Of a DNA stretch of 64,000 bases, positions 45,501 through 60,000 are shown piece after piece (the first letter of the stretch is position 1; each line of letters begins with the position of its first letter). The position numbers and the translations under genes are program-made. Location of the stretch: the NCBI GenBank assembly GCA_014706295.1, contig JACSVZ010000038.1:1178001-1242000 (forward strand). Reading direction: 5' to 3'. The notes beneath the pieces are model-generated. The model was given only the letters and a program-made list of their open reading frames with translations. It was not told where the DNA came from and searched no databases. Source of the stretch: Lycocorax pyrrhopterus obiensis (lineage: Eukaryota; Chordata; Aves; Passeriformes; Paradisaeidae).

Positions 45501-48500
45501 GTCCAGCTGAATTTTCTATAAACAAGGAAAACATTCAAGTGTGACTAGAATGAGAAGTGATTTTCAGATAATCTACAAATGCCTAGAATACTGAAAAAAA
45601 TTAAAATCAATTATGCTCAATTAATAGCACCTGTCCTTACGACATGAGGTAGGACAAGGGTCTTTGCCTTACCTGTTAATTGCACAGTTAATTGTGGAAA
45701 CTTTAAGGTGTCTCTGTAGCCTGTTTTGCTGGAAATTCCTTGCATCGAAAATCAAGGTCAGGAACAGCTGAATGTTTTTGAAATTGCTAAATGTTTTCAA
45801 TTTGACCAGACAGGTTGGTCTCTTTTGGGGATGGTCACTGGCAGTTCTGGTGTTTAAGAATATCAGAGGTCAAGTACCTGTGATACATTTCCACTTCTGT
45901 GTTGAGAATTGTTTGATGAGCAGTGGGAGAAGCTTGAATCTTTCCCTTTGAGGAATGCAGCAGTGCAAATGCATATAAAAATGCGAGGAACTGGAATATT
46001 ATAAAGTTCATCCTCAACATTTTTGCTGTAATGGTAGCTTTCCCTTTTTAGCTTCACCATGATTCATTGACTAAATATGTGCCTTCAAATTATGGCCTTA
46101 TTTAAACTAAAGAGATACCCTGCACTGATTGGGGCGAAGCTCTCTGCTGGAGTTCCAATCTGTTACCAACTGGACACTGTTGGCTTTAATGCCTATTAAA
46201 AACTTAATTTGCTTAATGGAGTCTAGAAAACCCTTACCAAATACCATCAAAATTACCATCTAGAATTGGAATTTTTTGGGTTTTTTTACTAAAATTTTGT
46301 GCTAAACCGGCACAAATTGTCTGAGCAAAAAGTAAAGTTATAGATTTTTTTCCTCTTCCGTATGTTGAAAAGGGATTTCTTATAAGAAAGGGTATTGAAA
46401 GAACTTTAGGTAACTGCAGAATTTCCACCTCCAGACAGAACCCAGCAGTGGTGTTTGGGCTGCAGGGTTTGTGTGCTGACCCATATGGTTTCAGTATTAT
46501 CTTCTTTCTTATATTTCTCCTTTTTCTTCCAGTATTCTCTGCACCTGAATTCAGGATTGTGCTTCCTTGATGAGCCAAATCACACTGAATAAATATTTCA
46601 ATTGCTTAAAAATTGTCTAAATAATTGGAGATCATGAAATGAGAAGGAATCATTGCAATCATCTCTTCAGGCTGCTCTTGACGAAAACAAGAGTGTGTTA
46701 CCTAATTAACTTTTCTAATTGTGAGGCACATTGGTTACTGGGGACTGGCTGATTTTCTAAAAAGAGCTCTGGCAACCAGGCCTCATCGTTAGTGTCAGTT
46801 AAGTTTTTGCAGTGCAGTTTAACCTTCTGGTGATGTTTATGTCTTATGTTTGCCTGAGTTTGTTTAGCTTCACATTCCAGCCTCTGGCTTGTGTTGTGGC
46901 TTTTTCCTCCAGCCTGGTGATTGTACCCAACTGCAGGTACTGTGCAAGGACTGCCACTGATAACAGTGTCCTCTGTGTGCTCCTGACAGACAAAGCTTGC
47001 AGAATGTTTGGCTGTAAGGGGGGTATTTTCTAACAGATTTGGGTTTGTTCTTGTTGCTACTCTTAGCTCCTTAATTGAAATTTGGATTTATTCTAGATGC
47101 TGGTAATGTATCTTCTGAGTACAAGGGTCATATGGCTGCCTAACGAAATATTAATTTATGTTTATTTGGAGATTACATTTACTGTTATGCTTGTGGTGCT
47201 ATGGTAGAACACCATGTTTAAATGATTCCTTGCTATGGTTTTCAAACCTATTTCAGGATAGTTCCCATTCCATCCCTCCGATATGGATTGGTTCTTAGAT
47301 AAATTTGAAGGTTTATATATCTGTAAACTCAGCTGGAATTTGTTTAGCAGTTGTTTTCTTGCTCCTGTGTTACTGAACTATATAATTGATTTAATTTCTT
47401 GCTCACTTGCTGCCTTCTCGATCTCTCTATGAAATGTTCTTTATCAGTAACTCTTTTCTTTCTTTTAGAACCATCGTGAAAATGTTTACTTTGATGCCAG
47501 AAATCCAACTTCACTAGGAACTCATCCTCCAATTGCTTGAAGATACCCTGTCCTTAGTTGAATACTGGGACTCATTAGGTAACCAATTTATAATCTGTCC
47601 AGTGAATGCTCTTTTGCTTTTGTGTTCCAATTTGTGGCTTGAAATATTGTTTAGTGGGAAGTCAGAGGTCTTTCTCTTTCAGAGCAGTATTGCCATCAAA
47701 TAAATCTGATATCCTTTCTAAGAAAATCACACTTTATAGGAGACCAGCAGGTTTTCCTCGAACCTCTGCAATATTTGGACATTCTCAGATGGAAAAATTG
47801 AATTTTCCAGTCGTACATACCTGAGCAGACCCTACTGGCTCTAGGGGCCTTGGGTTTTTCACTCATAGAGAAGTGGCATCTGCACTCTGGCTTCCCCTTT
47901 GGAAAGCGTGAGCTGGGATCTTGAGCAATGTCCCACATTTTGGTGGCTGACATGAGACAAGGTTAGGAAATGTGTGTTAGTAAAGACACAGGTCAGCGCT
48001 GAGGTTCAGTTCTTCTGTGTTGGCAAAAAGCTGGTGCCACATTTTTTAGGGAGCTGTTTTGGCCAAAATGCTTACTGAGGGGACTTCCTCTAACTTAGCA
48101 GACTGTGTGTCTGAAACTAATTGCTTGGGGGTGAAAAAAAGGAAGTCTGCAAAAGGCTGTCTCCCTTGAACTGGCTGAGTAGCTTGAGGGGAAAATGGTC
48201 ACTGTTGTTCCATTTTTCTGTCTGTGCTCAGATTGATCTTCCCCATGAGCAGCAGTCTGCTGTACATTCTACTGTGTGGCAAGGTTTGAGCTTTTATATA
48301 TTAAGAATGCTTAACACTTGCTTAATTACTTCGAAGGTGCTTCAGGCTTCTTTACTGGTCAGTGATAATTACAGGAAATGGAGACGGGACTTGGAGCTCA
48401 CTGCTCCAGCCTTTTGTATGACCAGGTTCTTGGAACCAGTCCTCCTTAATGAACGAAGAATGACATTTAATGGGGAAAAAACATTCTTGGGTGGATCATA

Positions 48501-50197
48501 CAGTTTGATCAGAGATGTACTGTGGTTTGTCTTGCCATCTGTGGCTTATTCAGCCTTCCTTTTGATGAGTAGCCACTACAAATGATCCAGCTTGTGTGGC
48601 AGTGTCTGCTGCAAGCTGTCTGTGCAGAGTCCCTCAAAGCACAGCTCCCTCCTCGGAGGCTGTTCATGAGCCACAGCTATGTCATATGTTTTGTGAAGTG
48701 ATTCATTACTTGCAGTGGAAGTGGCAGCTAAAAGCCTCCAACTCTACTGATTTTAATTTGAAATGATTACTCTCTGTGGCCTTGTGCAAGTTCCTGTGCA
48801 GTTGTTTAGTGGCAAAAAGTAACTTCTTTGGCATTTCTCTGCCTCTTTCCTCTTTTTTTTGAAATGTATTTGGCATGTCAGTGTATAATTAGAACACTTT
48901 GTTCTTGAAACAAAAATTGAGCTGTTATTCTCAGTATGAAGTTTTAAAGACTGCTAAAACAAAGGGGTACTTCATTATCCTTCTTTTAGTACCCCTTGAT
49001 GAGCAAATGGACTGTGGAGCTAAAGCAGCATGGGCAAACTTAGTCCTGGTGATCTGGGAGCACCAAATTGCAGATGAGAGAAAAATCACCACCAAAGGCA
49101 CAGATGGTAACAAAGTCTAGAGACTTTTAACTTGGCAGTGAGGAAGAGGTTGGCTTCTGAGGTTGTTGATGGGCTGGAGTTATGTGTCTGGCCTGCACCA
49201 AGGCTGAAAGGAGGAAAAAGCAGTCACAATGAATGATTTTTGGAGATTTGTGAATGAGGTTCCTGAACCCAGTGAGGAAGGCGTTGATGTGATGGGTATA
49301 AAGGCTTGGGAATGAAGTGGGTTATTTAGGATCTTGTTTACTGCTGAAAAGTAGTTGCAATAAAACTGAACTTTACTTTGTTGCCTAAAATGGAAGATAA
49401 AAGTCATGTTCAAACCCTCTGTAGCAAGGATGTGGTTCACTCAGTGAAATGAGCAGGCCTCTTGTCTGTGTAAATGATGCGTGTTAAGAAATCCCTGCAT
49501 TGTGTTAGAGGGAGCCGACAGCAGTGTCTGCTCCAGTCAGCTGGGGGCTCTGCTTCCTGAAAGCTCAGTGGGGTAAATGCTGTACCTGTCTTGTACCTCT
49601 GACGAAAAGAGGTTAGTTGGGGGAAATGAAGGGGGAAAAAAAGTGGATCTCAGTGTCAGAACCATTTTCCTGCTTGCATCTATGTTCTGATCCTTCTGCC
49701 ATAGCTCATGGCTGCTCTAAACTGTCACTGCTGAATTAAGAAGTGACCAAACCCTGTTTTCTACCTCAAGCTGCTGGTGCAGCTTTAAGGAAGAGTTTCT
49801 ATGAAGGGTGGATAAATGTTTATGTGGACCAGGTCAAGGAAAGCATCTGGGCTAAGACTAACCTGGGCAAACAAGGAAGTTTTACTTTGGACATTGGCCC
49901 CAGTTTATTTTGCTTTGGCTCTGAATTCTTGTGTGCCATGACAGGGAGAAAGGAGTGGCGTGGGAATAGAAGGAAAAGTGAAAGGAAGCTGGGTGCTTTG
50001 GCAGCTCTCCATTCCGTAGGATATGCCAAGCAGGCTGTTAGAAATAATACCACTGATAGTTAAATTATTAATGAACAAATGCACTGTGTGATATTCTTTG
50101 TATTCTCATCCTGCAGAAAATAACACCTTGCCCTAATACCTCTTGTACACACTTCTTAACACTTGTTTTTTTCATTTTTCTTTTTTTTTTTTTTCAG

Positions 50198-51091
50198 ACA
50201 ATGGGCACTGCATATTAAGCAGGGGTGGAAGACTGAAGCCCATTTGGGGACAGAATGAGTTTAAAAGATGCTGACAGTGCAGTTTGCCAAGCAAAGGCAG
50301 CCTATAATCTTCGTATTTACCCTCAACTTTCAACAGAAAGTGCTCCCTGCTGCAAAGTGACAGCAACCAAGGACAGCACGTCATCAGATGTCATCAAGGA
50401 TGTGATTAATATCTTAAACTTGGACGTCTCCAAACATTATGTGCTCGTGGAGGTGAAGGAATCGGGTGGAGAAGAATGGGTACTTGACATAAATGATTCT
50501 CCTGTGCACAGGGTTTTGCTTTGGCCTCGCCGCGCTCAGGATGAGCACCCGCAGAAGGATGGGTACTACTTCCTCCTGCAGGAAAGGAACACTGATGGTA
50601 CCATCAAGTACGTCCAGATGCAGCTGCTTTCCAAGGAGACAGATGCTCGGCGCTTGGTGGAGAGGGGTTTTCTGCCCTGGCACCAGGAGGACTTCGATGA
50701 CTTGTGCAATCTCCCCAACCTGACGGAGACAACGCTCCTGGAGAATCTCAAGTGCCGCTTCCTAAAGCACAGAATCTACACTTACGCAGGAAGTATCCTG
50801 ATTGCAATTAACCCCTTCAAGTTCCTGCCCATTTATAATCCCAAGTATGTCAAGATGTATGAGAACCATCAGCTTGGGAAGTTGGAGCCTCATATTTTTG
50901 CCATTGCTGATGTGGCCTATCACACAATGCTTAAAAAACATGTTAATCAGTGCATCGTTATATCAGGTGAAAGTGGGTCTGGGAAAACCCAAAGCACAAA
51001 CTTCTTAATTCACTGCCTCACGGCACTGAGCCAGAAAGGGTACGCGAGTGGTGTGGAGAGAACCATTCTGGGAGCTGGACCAGTTCTGGAG
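50198..51091 (+). CDS. MYO9B: MYO9B exon 2 (5' UTR, start, RA domain, P-loop)
   Basis: Acceptor TTTTCAG at 50197. The ATG at 50255 starts 279 codons without interruption: [10 protein letters not shown] domain with [18 protein letters not shown], then motor start [19 protein letters not shown], and P-loop GESGSGKT. Donor GTAAAC; phase 0. Coding part is 50255-51091. Confidence 0.96.
50201..50218 (+). promoter_or_regulatory. Upstream ORF (5 codons) before the MYO9B start
   Basis: ATG-GGC-ACT-GCA-TAT-TAA begins three bases into exon 2, with A at -3 and G at +4, a stronger context than the main ATG. It is in the same frame as MYO9B but stopped by TAA, 36 bases before the main ATG; a second in-frame TGA follows. 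Confidence 0.7.
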
Positions 51092-54000
51092 GTAAACTTA
51101 TGCTCAAGCCGCCTTCTGTGCAAATTGTTTTTTAAAAACTTCAAATAACTGCTGTTGAACGCTACTTTTGAGTCACCTACTTGGTTTAAGCTTAAAATGT
51201 CACTGGTTTAGGCTTATCACTTGGTTTAGGTTTAAATGTCACTGGGCTGCAGTGGTGCTTGGCAGCATTACCCGACTGCTTCTAATTGATTTTCCTTATT
51301 ATGTTAACTTGACTTCCTGTTGCTTGTAATTTATATATGACTTAACTTTCCACCACTACACACCAATAATCTGGGGGAGAGGTTACTTGTGTTTTCCATC
51401 TGAAAGTTTTGATGGCATTTGAATCAAATCATAGGCAAATTTTTCATAAATATTGTTCCACTGAAACATCAGCTGCTTGGTGTGATCCTGCCTTTATGTG
51501 TGAGCATTTTACTGAACTCACTTTTTGGGGGAGTTATTTCCTCTCTACAGCTGTTTGTGGAAGAGAGCAACATTGTTAGTTGGGGAGAAAGTGGGAGTCT
51601 CTTTTGGCTTTTAATTATTACAGCATTTCCAACAGAAAGCAAAACTAAACGTGTTTAGTTCTAAAAAACTAAACGTTTTTGGTTCTCCTTTAGAGAAGGG
51701 AGGGTTACAGTTGGTCTTGTATTAGGTAACGTCAGGAAAAACTTAAACGGATATGTTAGGCCTCTCTTTTTTACTCTCCGAAAGAAAAAACTCTGGAAGT
51801 GTGGATGGATGTAATGCTCACCCATATCAAAATTTTCAATGGCAAAGAGCTTGAACACCATTTTAATTTTTAGGTTTAGTTTCAAATGTACTAACACTTT
51901 CATAAAAAAAGTTCAAGCTTTTTTTAAAGCTCTTCTGTAAAGAACGAGGAATATATGAAAGTTCTTTTTTGCCTTGCTTTCTGCTGCTTGAAAGAAGAAG
52001 TAAAATTGAGGCTTGTTGGTTGCTGGAGTTCAAGTTTGCCGTTCTAATCAGAAAACAGGAAGGGGTCACAGTGGAAAGCCCTGTCTGATCAGCTGATCTC
52101 TCTGCCTTTTATAAATTTAAGTGTTTCATATCCTCGTCTACAGACCTGATACAGCTGTGTCAAACCAGGCAGAGATGTAACGTCCTGTGTGCCTGTTTGT
52201 CTGCTGAGTGGCAAATGCATGTATTCCTGGGGTCAGAACTAAAATTCCTAACTTTGCTGGAGTCACAGGCTGATGTTGTGTGAATCTGGGCATGTTCATA
52301 AAGAGGTATTTGTGGTTTTCTATGCTAAGATTGGTTGTCTTAAGTACCACAATTTCTTCAGACTTCCACTGAGCATTTAGTAATACTTTTAATGAGAAAA
52401 TATTCTTTCAGAATTGAATATATGTTCATGTAAATTCAGTGTGCATCAGAAAGGTAGGCTTAGAACATAAGAGGTAAAATCCAGTTATCTTGCTTTGATG
52501 CATCAGAGTTGATTCAGCTGACAGTGCAGCTTCCATGTTTCCCAATTTCAGTCACTAAGCCTAATTTTAAATAAAAGTCGACTCTTGGTCCTGGGGAGGG
52601 ATGCACAGAAAGCTTACATTGCTTTGTGGAAGTTAAACTGACTGCAAGCTCCTCTTAGAGCTGGTTACTTCTAAATCCATCTGTGGTGACTCATTTTGGG
52701 TTTTTACTGAAGGGAACTAAAGTGCTACGAGGGAATTTTTCTTAAATGGATGTTTCTGGGGATTTTTTGCGCAAACGGTTTTGCCGTGTGCCGAGGCTAT
52801 TTGAGAATGTTCTGTTTCACTTTGAAGTTTTATTCTGAGTCTTCATCAAAGTTGAAAATGTACTCTTGACTAAAAACTTCCATGATGTAGAAATGGGTTG
52901 CATTTTGGGTTAGGACTTCCTCATTTTAGGGAGCTCTTATTTTTCTGCCACCTAAGTAAAATGAGTCTGTTTGTAGGCTGACCTTCTGTAAAAGTTCAAG
53001 GGGTTAAAGCAGCTGTTTCTAGCACAGAGGAGTGAGCACAATTAGGGTGTTATGGAGGTGGATTTATAATTTTATCTTTTCATGCTTAGGGAATTGGAAA
53101 CATTCCTTACTGAATCCTGTGTCTGAGTTGGCTGATTAACCTGAGTTCAAATCTCTAAACAATTTACAGATACACTATTGTTAATATTTTTGCTCCTTGT
53201 TTACAATTTCTAGACTGAAGAACGGAGTTGCAGCTGGTCAATGAAAGATTTGACATTAAATGTTGCTTGATGTTGCCTTGTCAAACATCTGAGAGATGAA
53301 AGCCTTGATGCTGAGACAGTGTAGTTAAAAATTAAACGTGGTATCATCAGCACAACTGCTGTCACATGGGCTGGGGAGAGGAGAGTGGTCATGGGGCAGC
53401 TCTGAGCCTCAGATGCTTCCTGCTCAATCCCAGCACCCGTTTGAGCTGTTTAAAAAGTTCCTTGTAGGGGACCTAATAAGCAGAGGTCAATTCCAATAAT
53501 TCTGATTATGTTTGGCACTGCTTGCAGCTTTCCAGAGAAAAAGGATCAGAGAGGGAAGCTGCTTCCGTGGACAGTGGTGCCTAAAGCTGAGCTTTGTGCT
53601 GTTTTTTAACAGTTCATGGACATTCAGTTGCCTTTCCTGTGTAGCAGTTGCTCTCAGATTATGGTTTGTTGTTTTCTTTTTTTCTTCAATTGTATCTCCA
53701 GGCTAAGGGAGATTGTCTCTGGTGAAGAGCAGTTTCTTTAAAACTGGCGGGAAGATAAATATAAGCTCTGTTTTAAGATGCTCCTGACTTTTTCAACCTT
53801 TTCTAAATTTAGTAATTAAAATACAGTTCCCTGACTTGAAGCTTTGTCTTCTTGTATTGACTTGAGTTCAAGTTACTTATGATTGAAATCCTAAGAAGGA
53901 ATTTACACTTGGGAACTATTTGGGTCAAATTTGGAATAGTGAATCAGACCTTGGGGAACTGTTATTTGGGTCAAATTGGGAATAATGAATCAAACCGTTG

Positions 54001-57000
54001 TTTATTTTATAGTCTCAAACAAGACAATTAAACCTTTCCATATACACTGAAGAAGTTTCCAATAAATTTGTATTTTCCTTTCATCAGGGAAAAATGGCTT
54101 AACTGCATGTTTCAGCTATAAAATGCACAGCGTGCTATCTAAGACTCTGAATTTATTTTGGAAACTTACCTTATTCTTCAAGCCAGTAATTTGGTAAAGT
54201 GGCAGAAAATTGAGTTAGGGGATGGGAGCATGTGGTGAGAGAAGAGAGGGAATGGGAGCTTTGTCTTTTGGCAGCAGAGCTCCCCTTGGCTTTCTGTCTG
54301 TTGTTAAATTGTAACCCTCAGTGTCCTGTGTTTATGACACAATTTCAGTTACTTTTTGAGTGTGCTGCAAGTTCATTTCCCTCTGAAACAGGAGGTGAGG
54401 AGAGTTGGGACAGATGAAAATTTTGGGGTGTCATAATTCTTCATGTATTATTTTGAAAATCGTTGCTTATTCCCATTTGGATGTGTTCTTGATTTCTCAA
54501 TGATGCTGAACCAGTCTTTGGAAAGAATTAAGGCCAACTAAAATGGAAATTCCAACAGGAAGCTTTTATTAACTGGTCTTCTAAAGAAGAATTATTATTG
54601 ACAGCACAAGCATGTGAGAGGGATCAGATTTTCTAGAACTCATGATATTTAAAAACTTCTAAAATTTAATCATAGCAAATTTTATGCTTTACGATTCTGT
54701 GGAGAAGAGCAGAGCAGTTTGCTGTCAGTTCTGTTTTCTTCATGACAGTCCTGCTGTGCTTGTGGCTTTGGTCTGAGATGGGCTGAAGCTCTGTGGAGCT
54801 TCAGCTCTGTTTTTCATTTCTATTTGCCATCAAAGCTTGCACATGCATTTCATGGGTGTAGCCTGTTCTATTCCAGGGAAAGTGCTTGTTCTAAGGCCAT
54901 TATCTGAATGCATTTGTTTTAAGAATCGTAATCAAAGGAGGAATGGAACTTCCTTTTTGCATTTGCTTCATGTCACTGGTTTTCCTGGTATAAATGTGAT
55001 GTTGCCTGCTTTTCCCTGCTGCACACAACTCTTGGGGAAAAATCACCTTGTCCTTCATTCAGTGGGAGTTGCTTGGAGTACCCGGGACATCCCCCAGCAG
55101 GAGGAGTTGCAAAATGACCCTGAACACTGCAATTTCCTGTTGGTGACTGGATACTTCACAGCATGGTTGTGAGGACCATTATTAAACCAAGTTCAGCTCT
55201 GAAGAAGTCATTTCCTCTGCCAGGGTGTGGAATTTGAGTCTCCCACGTCCTTTGGTACATTAGAAGATGGGTCTGTGTGTGGTGATGGTTCTGCCATGGA
55301 GCTGAGTGGTTTACGTGGAAACTCCCAATAGCTTTGTCAGATTTTGGCAATTCTTATGAAAGAATTAAATGAGACTTTTGTTGTGTTCCTGAGGTAGATA
55401 CTGGGAGCATGTGTGTGGGGTTTTGGGTCTTGTTGGGGTTGTTTTTTAGCAAATAAAAGGAGAATTCAGTAGTTTTCTGAATACTTTTATATCTGTCCCT
55501 GTTGTAAGAGTTTTAAGTGTCAGGCTCCAGTTTATGCCTCTTGCATTCCAAGGTAAGAGGATGGGTTGAATGACTTCCTGCCTCCCAGAATAGGCGATCC
55601 CAGCTTTGATTCCTGCTGGCATTGGTCTGCTATTTTTGACTCACCCTGTTTTATACAGCTGGTGTTGTGCATTGGAGTGATTTAGTTTTAGTTTTTTGGT
55701 TTTATTTGTCTTCTCATGGACTCACAAGGGAAAACAGTGAATGGGTTCGCTTATATAAAGGATTAATTTTCTTTAGCTGAAATTTTCTTGTCCCTTCAGA
55801 TCTTCTGACTTTATTTTGTACTCGCCAAAGTATTTTGAAGAACATGGTAACAGTGATTAAAGTTAAATGTTACCAAAAAAAAAATCCCCACCCAAAATGT
55901 TAACTGACTTGGAATGTTCTTTAAAAAGTTGTAGATGTTAAAGGCTCTTCTGAGGAAACCAGTACACGAAAACTTTCCTAAAAACTGTTAATATTAGATC
56001 AGCTTTTAAGAATTTGCTGTATGCTTTGACTAAATACCAGACACATGAGATCATAAGAGCCTTTAGTTTTAAACTGTATTCATTGCTTACATGAGTAATC
56101 ACTAAGAAAAGTTTTTCAGGAAGCCTGAGTTATGGGATTTCTTAACTCTATAATGCCAAAAATATTTATTAATAAGAAATAATGTTGCAAATGTAGCTGT
56201 ACTGTGGTTTGGCTTCTTGGGCATAACTGGTGAACTGATTGTTCACTGGTGGCTTAAGTTAGAAAACGCCACAAAAACTTTTTCTGGGATCATCTTGCAA
56301 GTCCATTAGTCTGCAGCCTGGCAAAGCTCACTGCAACAGATTTCCCAAAGCCCAGAATGGGAAGTTGGATGGTGTTTTGTGGAGAGCAGGAGCTGAGCCA
56401 CTGTCCTGGAGAGGAAGAGGGGTTTGATTTACTGACAATTCACTGTGCTGATGTCACAGGACTTTCACTTCTGGTTTGGTAACTGCAAGGAGCTGACCTG
56501 GATTTTATGCGTCTATTAATACGCATATGCATGCAAAATGGGCTCTAAAAAAAGAAATCTGGGTGATGCATTGGTGGATAAATGGTGCAAAGAGATATTG
56601 ATGGCTGGTCAATGCTTGCTTTGAAAAATCAGAGTGGGGCTGCTGTTGGCATTTTATAGCGTGGTCTCAGAAAATCCAAAGCTGGAGCTCAGCCTCAGCC
56701 ATCTGTGAGCACTTCTGGATACAAATCCTCTCCCTTCAGCCATCTGTGAGCATTTCTGGATACAAATCCTCTCCCTACTGAAGCCTGTTGATTTTTCTGG
56801 AGTTGGAGCACAGTCACTCTGCACAGGAGGAGCTCCTTGGGCTTATTCCTTTAGATCAGGAATAACAGTTGCGTGAAGAATTATGGTCATTCTCCCAGTT
56901 TATAGGAAGCTTTTCAGATTCTCTGAATGCAACTAGTGGTGGAAATCTTCTTGTGGGAGAGCTTGCAGAACCTGGTTTGGAGTTAGTGGTCCAAAAGTTC

Positions 57001-60000
57001 CACTGCAGCACTGCAGAAACCCTTAAGGTACTTTGAAAAAAACCCCTCAAAACCAGAAGAGAAGGGAAGTCTTTCAACATACAGATAATGACTGTCATGA
57101 AAACAATGTTTTCCATGGAAGTACCCCTTAATTGGATGTGTACACCATGGCTGGGTGTATAAACAGTTCTGTGCTGTGTGCAGTGCATTCACACATCCGT
57201 CGTGCTCCGGATGTGGGAGCGTGTGTGTGTGTGTGTGTGTGGAGGAAGAGATTACACAGCTCTGTGCAATCATTTCACAAGGGTTCTATATTAGGGAGGC
57301 AGATTTCCTAATGGAGGACTTCATTGCTTGGAGCTTTAAGAGGAAATATCTGTGGCAGGAGATGCTGGGGTAGTCTACCCCGAGCAGGGTATTTTTGCAA
57401 ATAACTGCATTTTGCAGAGGTTTCCTTCTTTAGATGCTGTGTGGTAGAAGGGTGACAAGTTTCCCTTGCCCTTGGAACACATGGTTAAGAGTTGATAAAG
57501 ACATTCCCAATAACTGATTCTACTGGACTTCTACATGTAGTAAGTTTCCTTTGTAGTTCTTAAGTGTGGCTCATGCAGAGGATTTTGTGTTATGTGTGTA
57601 TTAGCAGCTGTCAGAGGACTCATGATCTGATAGAAGAATTTGAGATGCACAATTAGGGTTTGTGCCGTATGTATTTTTTCTTTCCTAACACCTCATCATA
57701 AAACTTCACTCTTCAGTGTTGTGTAGCAGCAGAGTAGCTGCCCAACGAGTTGTTCTGTAAACCAAAGTTTTTCTGTTTGTGTTTTTCCTGTTTTTGAATA
57801 CTTTATAACTTTATAAACGAGATATTAATGTTCTGTCTCACTTGAAGAAAAGTTGTGTTTAATGTGAATTTCTTTCAGTGGTAGCAGTACATCAGGGAGT
57901 AGGAATTGGTTTGTGACTTTTTTATGGGAGAGGTAATTTCATGGTGGTTATGCTGTCTTCATCCTGCTGAATGTCTTCTCTAAGGTCCTAATTGTTATTG
58001 ATTGAGGCTGATTTGCACTCTCCAGCTGTGGCTACCTGTCCTATACTCCTAAAATATCTAAAAGTATTATTCCCTTCCTTCAGTCCCTCAAATATTACTG
58101 CATGGGTCAAATAATAAACATATATAGTTCTGTGAGGAACATGGGGGCTTCCTAGGCTGCCTTTTTGGTGTTTGTGTGCTGCAATTCCCACAGTATTCCG
58201 AGTTTGTTCTGGAAGCTAACGGGAATCTGAACAATGAACAGAAGAGCTTGGAAAGCTGTGTGTTGACGTATTTAGTTTGATTGAAAATTAACTCATTTTG
58301 CTTTATTGCAGGCGTTTGGAAATGCAAAAACAGCACATAACAATAACTCCAGTCGTTTTGGGAAGTTCATTCAAGTCAACTATTTAGAGAATGGTATTGT
58401 CCGGGGGTAAGTACAGGGTGAACTGGTTCTGGGAGTGATCTCTGTGCTTTTCGGAACTGGGAAGCCTCTGTTGTGTATAAAATGCTGCCTTGTTGGAGCT
58501 CTGCTCATGTGAGAATAGCTTGATGCTGTGGAGTTCAAAATTCTATAACTGAGCTTTGTGGAACTGTCAGGTGATGCATAATACTCTGACTTTGCTGTAC
58601 AGCTGGCTCAGGTTAAGAATCTGCTGCTGCATCTTTACCTTCAGGCTAAATGAAGGCTTGTGCATAACACCCCCTGCACTCTCCATTTTGCATTTAAAAA
58701 CAGAAGATCTGAATTTTTAAGAGGAGTGGAGAGAAGTGAAATAGATTTGAGGAAGCCATTTTAAAGAAACAGTTTAAACATCAGTTAGAGAGATAAAGAA
58801 AGCTGTAATCAAATGTGTGTGCTTATATCTGAAGGTCTTAAAACATGAGATATTTAATGCCTACATTTGCTGGTTCTGATGGACTGTGGAGCATCATGAG
58901 CAATCCCTGACCTTCATGCTCCAATGTTTCTTTTCTTTGGATTTTCTTCTCATTTGCAATAACATGAGTGACTGGGAACTCTGTGCCACATGTGCTTTGA
59001 GTGTTATTCTGAAGGAATTTGACATACTTTCAGACCCAGTCACACTAGCTCGGGAGATGGGTACAATTTGAATACACTTGTTTTGTCTTCAGCCTGAGAA
59101 AAAGGTGCTCAATCTTTGTCCTCAATCATTGTACCCCTTGTCAAGGACTTGGACTTATCATTTAGGAGGTAACTTTGTCACCCTGTAGGGGGTTCTGGCT
59201 TCCATTCCGGGCTGACATCTACTCTGACATAAAAATCCAGCAAATTTGTTGGGATGAGACTCAGTCAGCTCTCTGGTATATTTTTGGGGTCTTGCCTTGG
59301 CATGCCTTTTCAGATAAGTGTTAATCTCACAAGATAACACATTGTTACCACTCTGTGGGTTTTGTTTCTGTTGGCAATTTTCATCAGCACTTTCCTTGCT
59401 TGGTCTGCCTGTTTTAAGTTGTGTCCACTAAACTCAAGCACAGCAAAGAGGTGTTCCTTGGGTATTTCTTTGTTCCAGTCATAACACAGGGCCTACTGAA
59501 GTTCTTGATTTAGATTTAAGGTAGTGGCCTAAGCTCCTCTCTTGCACATTTTAGTGCAGATCTCATTATTTGAACTCTCTTGGCAGTTGCTGTCTGATGT
59601 TTTCTGAGGTCTTTTCTCTGTGCCCTCATGCTTGTTTCATTTTCTGTGGCTCCTTAGGGCTGTGGTTGAAAAATACCTGCTTGAAAAATCTCGCCTGGTT
59701 TCTCAAGAAAAAGATGAAAGGTAAGAGAGAAATACAGTTTTCCAAGAGAGTTAAAATCAATGGAAGAGTTTAAGAGCATCTGAATTAGATAGAATAAAAG
59801 AAAACCCACTATATTTTCATGAGAGAAATGTATTGACTTTGCAGGAACTACCATGTCTTTTATTATTTGCTACTTGGAGTCAATGAAGAAGAGCGTAAAG
59901 AATTTCACCTCAAGCAACCTGAAGATTATTTCTACCTCAACCAGGTAATCTGTGATTTACCAATGCATTGATAAGGGTTGTCTGTGTGTTGTGTCAAAGA

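Larger units (their letters stand above)
42079..50197 (+). other. MYO9B: MYO9B intron 1
   Basis: 8.1 kb from the inferred exon 1 donor to the acceptor at 50197. Begins with tandem repeats and ends with a long pyrimidine tract (TTTCTTTTTTTT type) before CAG. The longest open frame (48121-48585) has no ATG at its 5' end and no domain. I recognise no further exon or RNA. Confidence 0.65.
51092..58311 (+). other. MYO9B: MYO9B intron 2
   Basis: 7.2 kb with no recognised exon. Holds imperfect or recent tandem duplications near 51180, 53908 and 56696 and a GT microsatellite at 57221. Open frames are short and without domains. Confidence 0.68.

Noticed and set aside
48121..48585. 154-codon open frame in MYO9B intron 1
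   Set aside because: Begins with TTG rather than ATG, has no domain and lies inside an intron; length is within chance for 8 kb.
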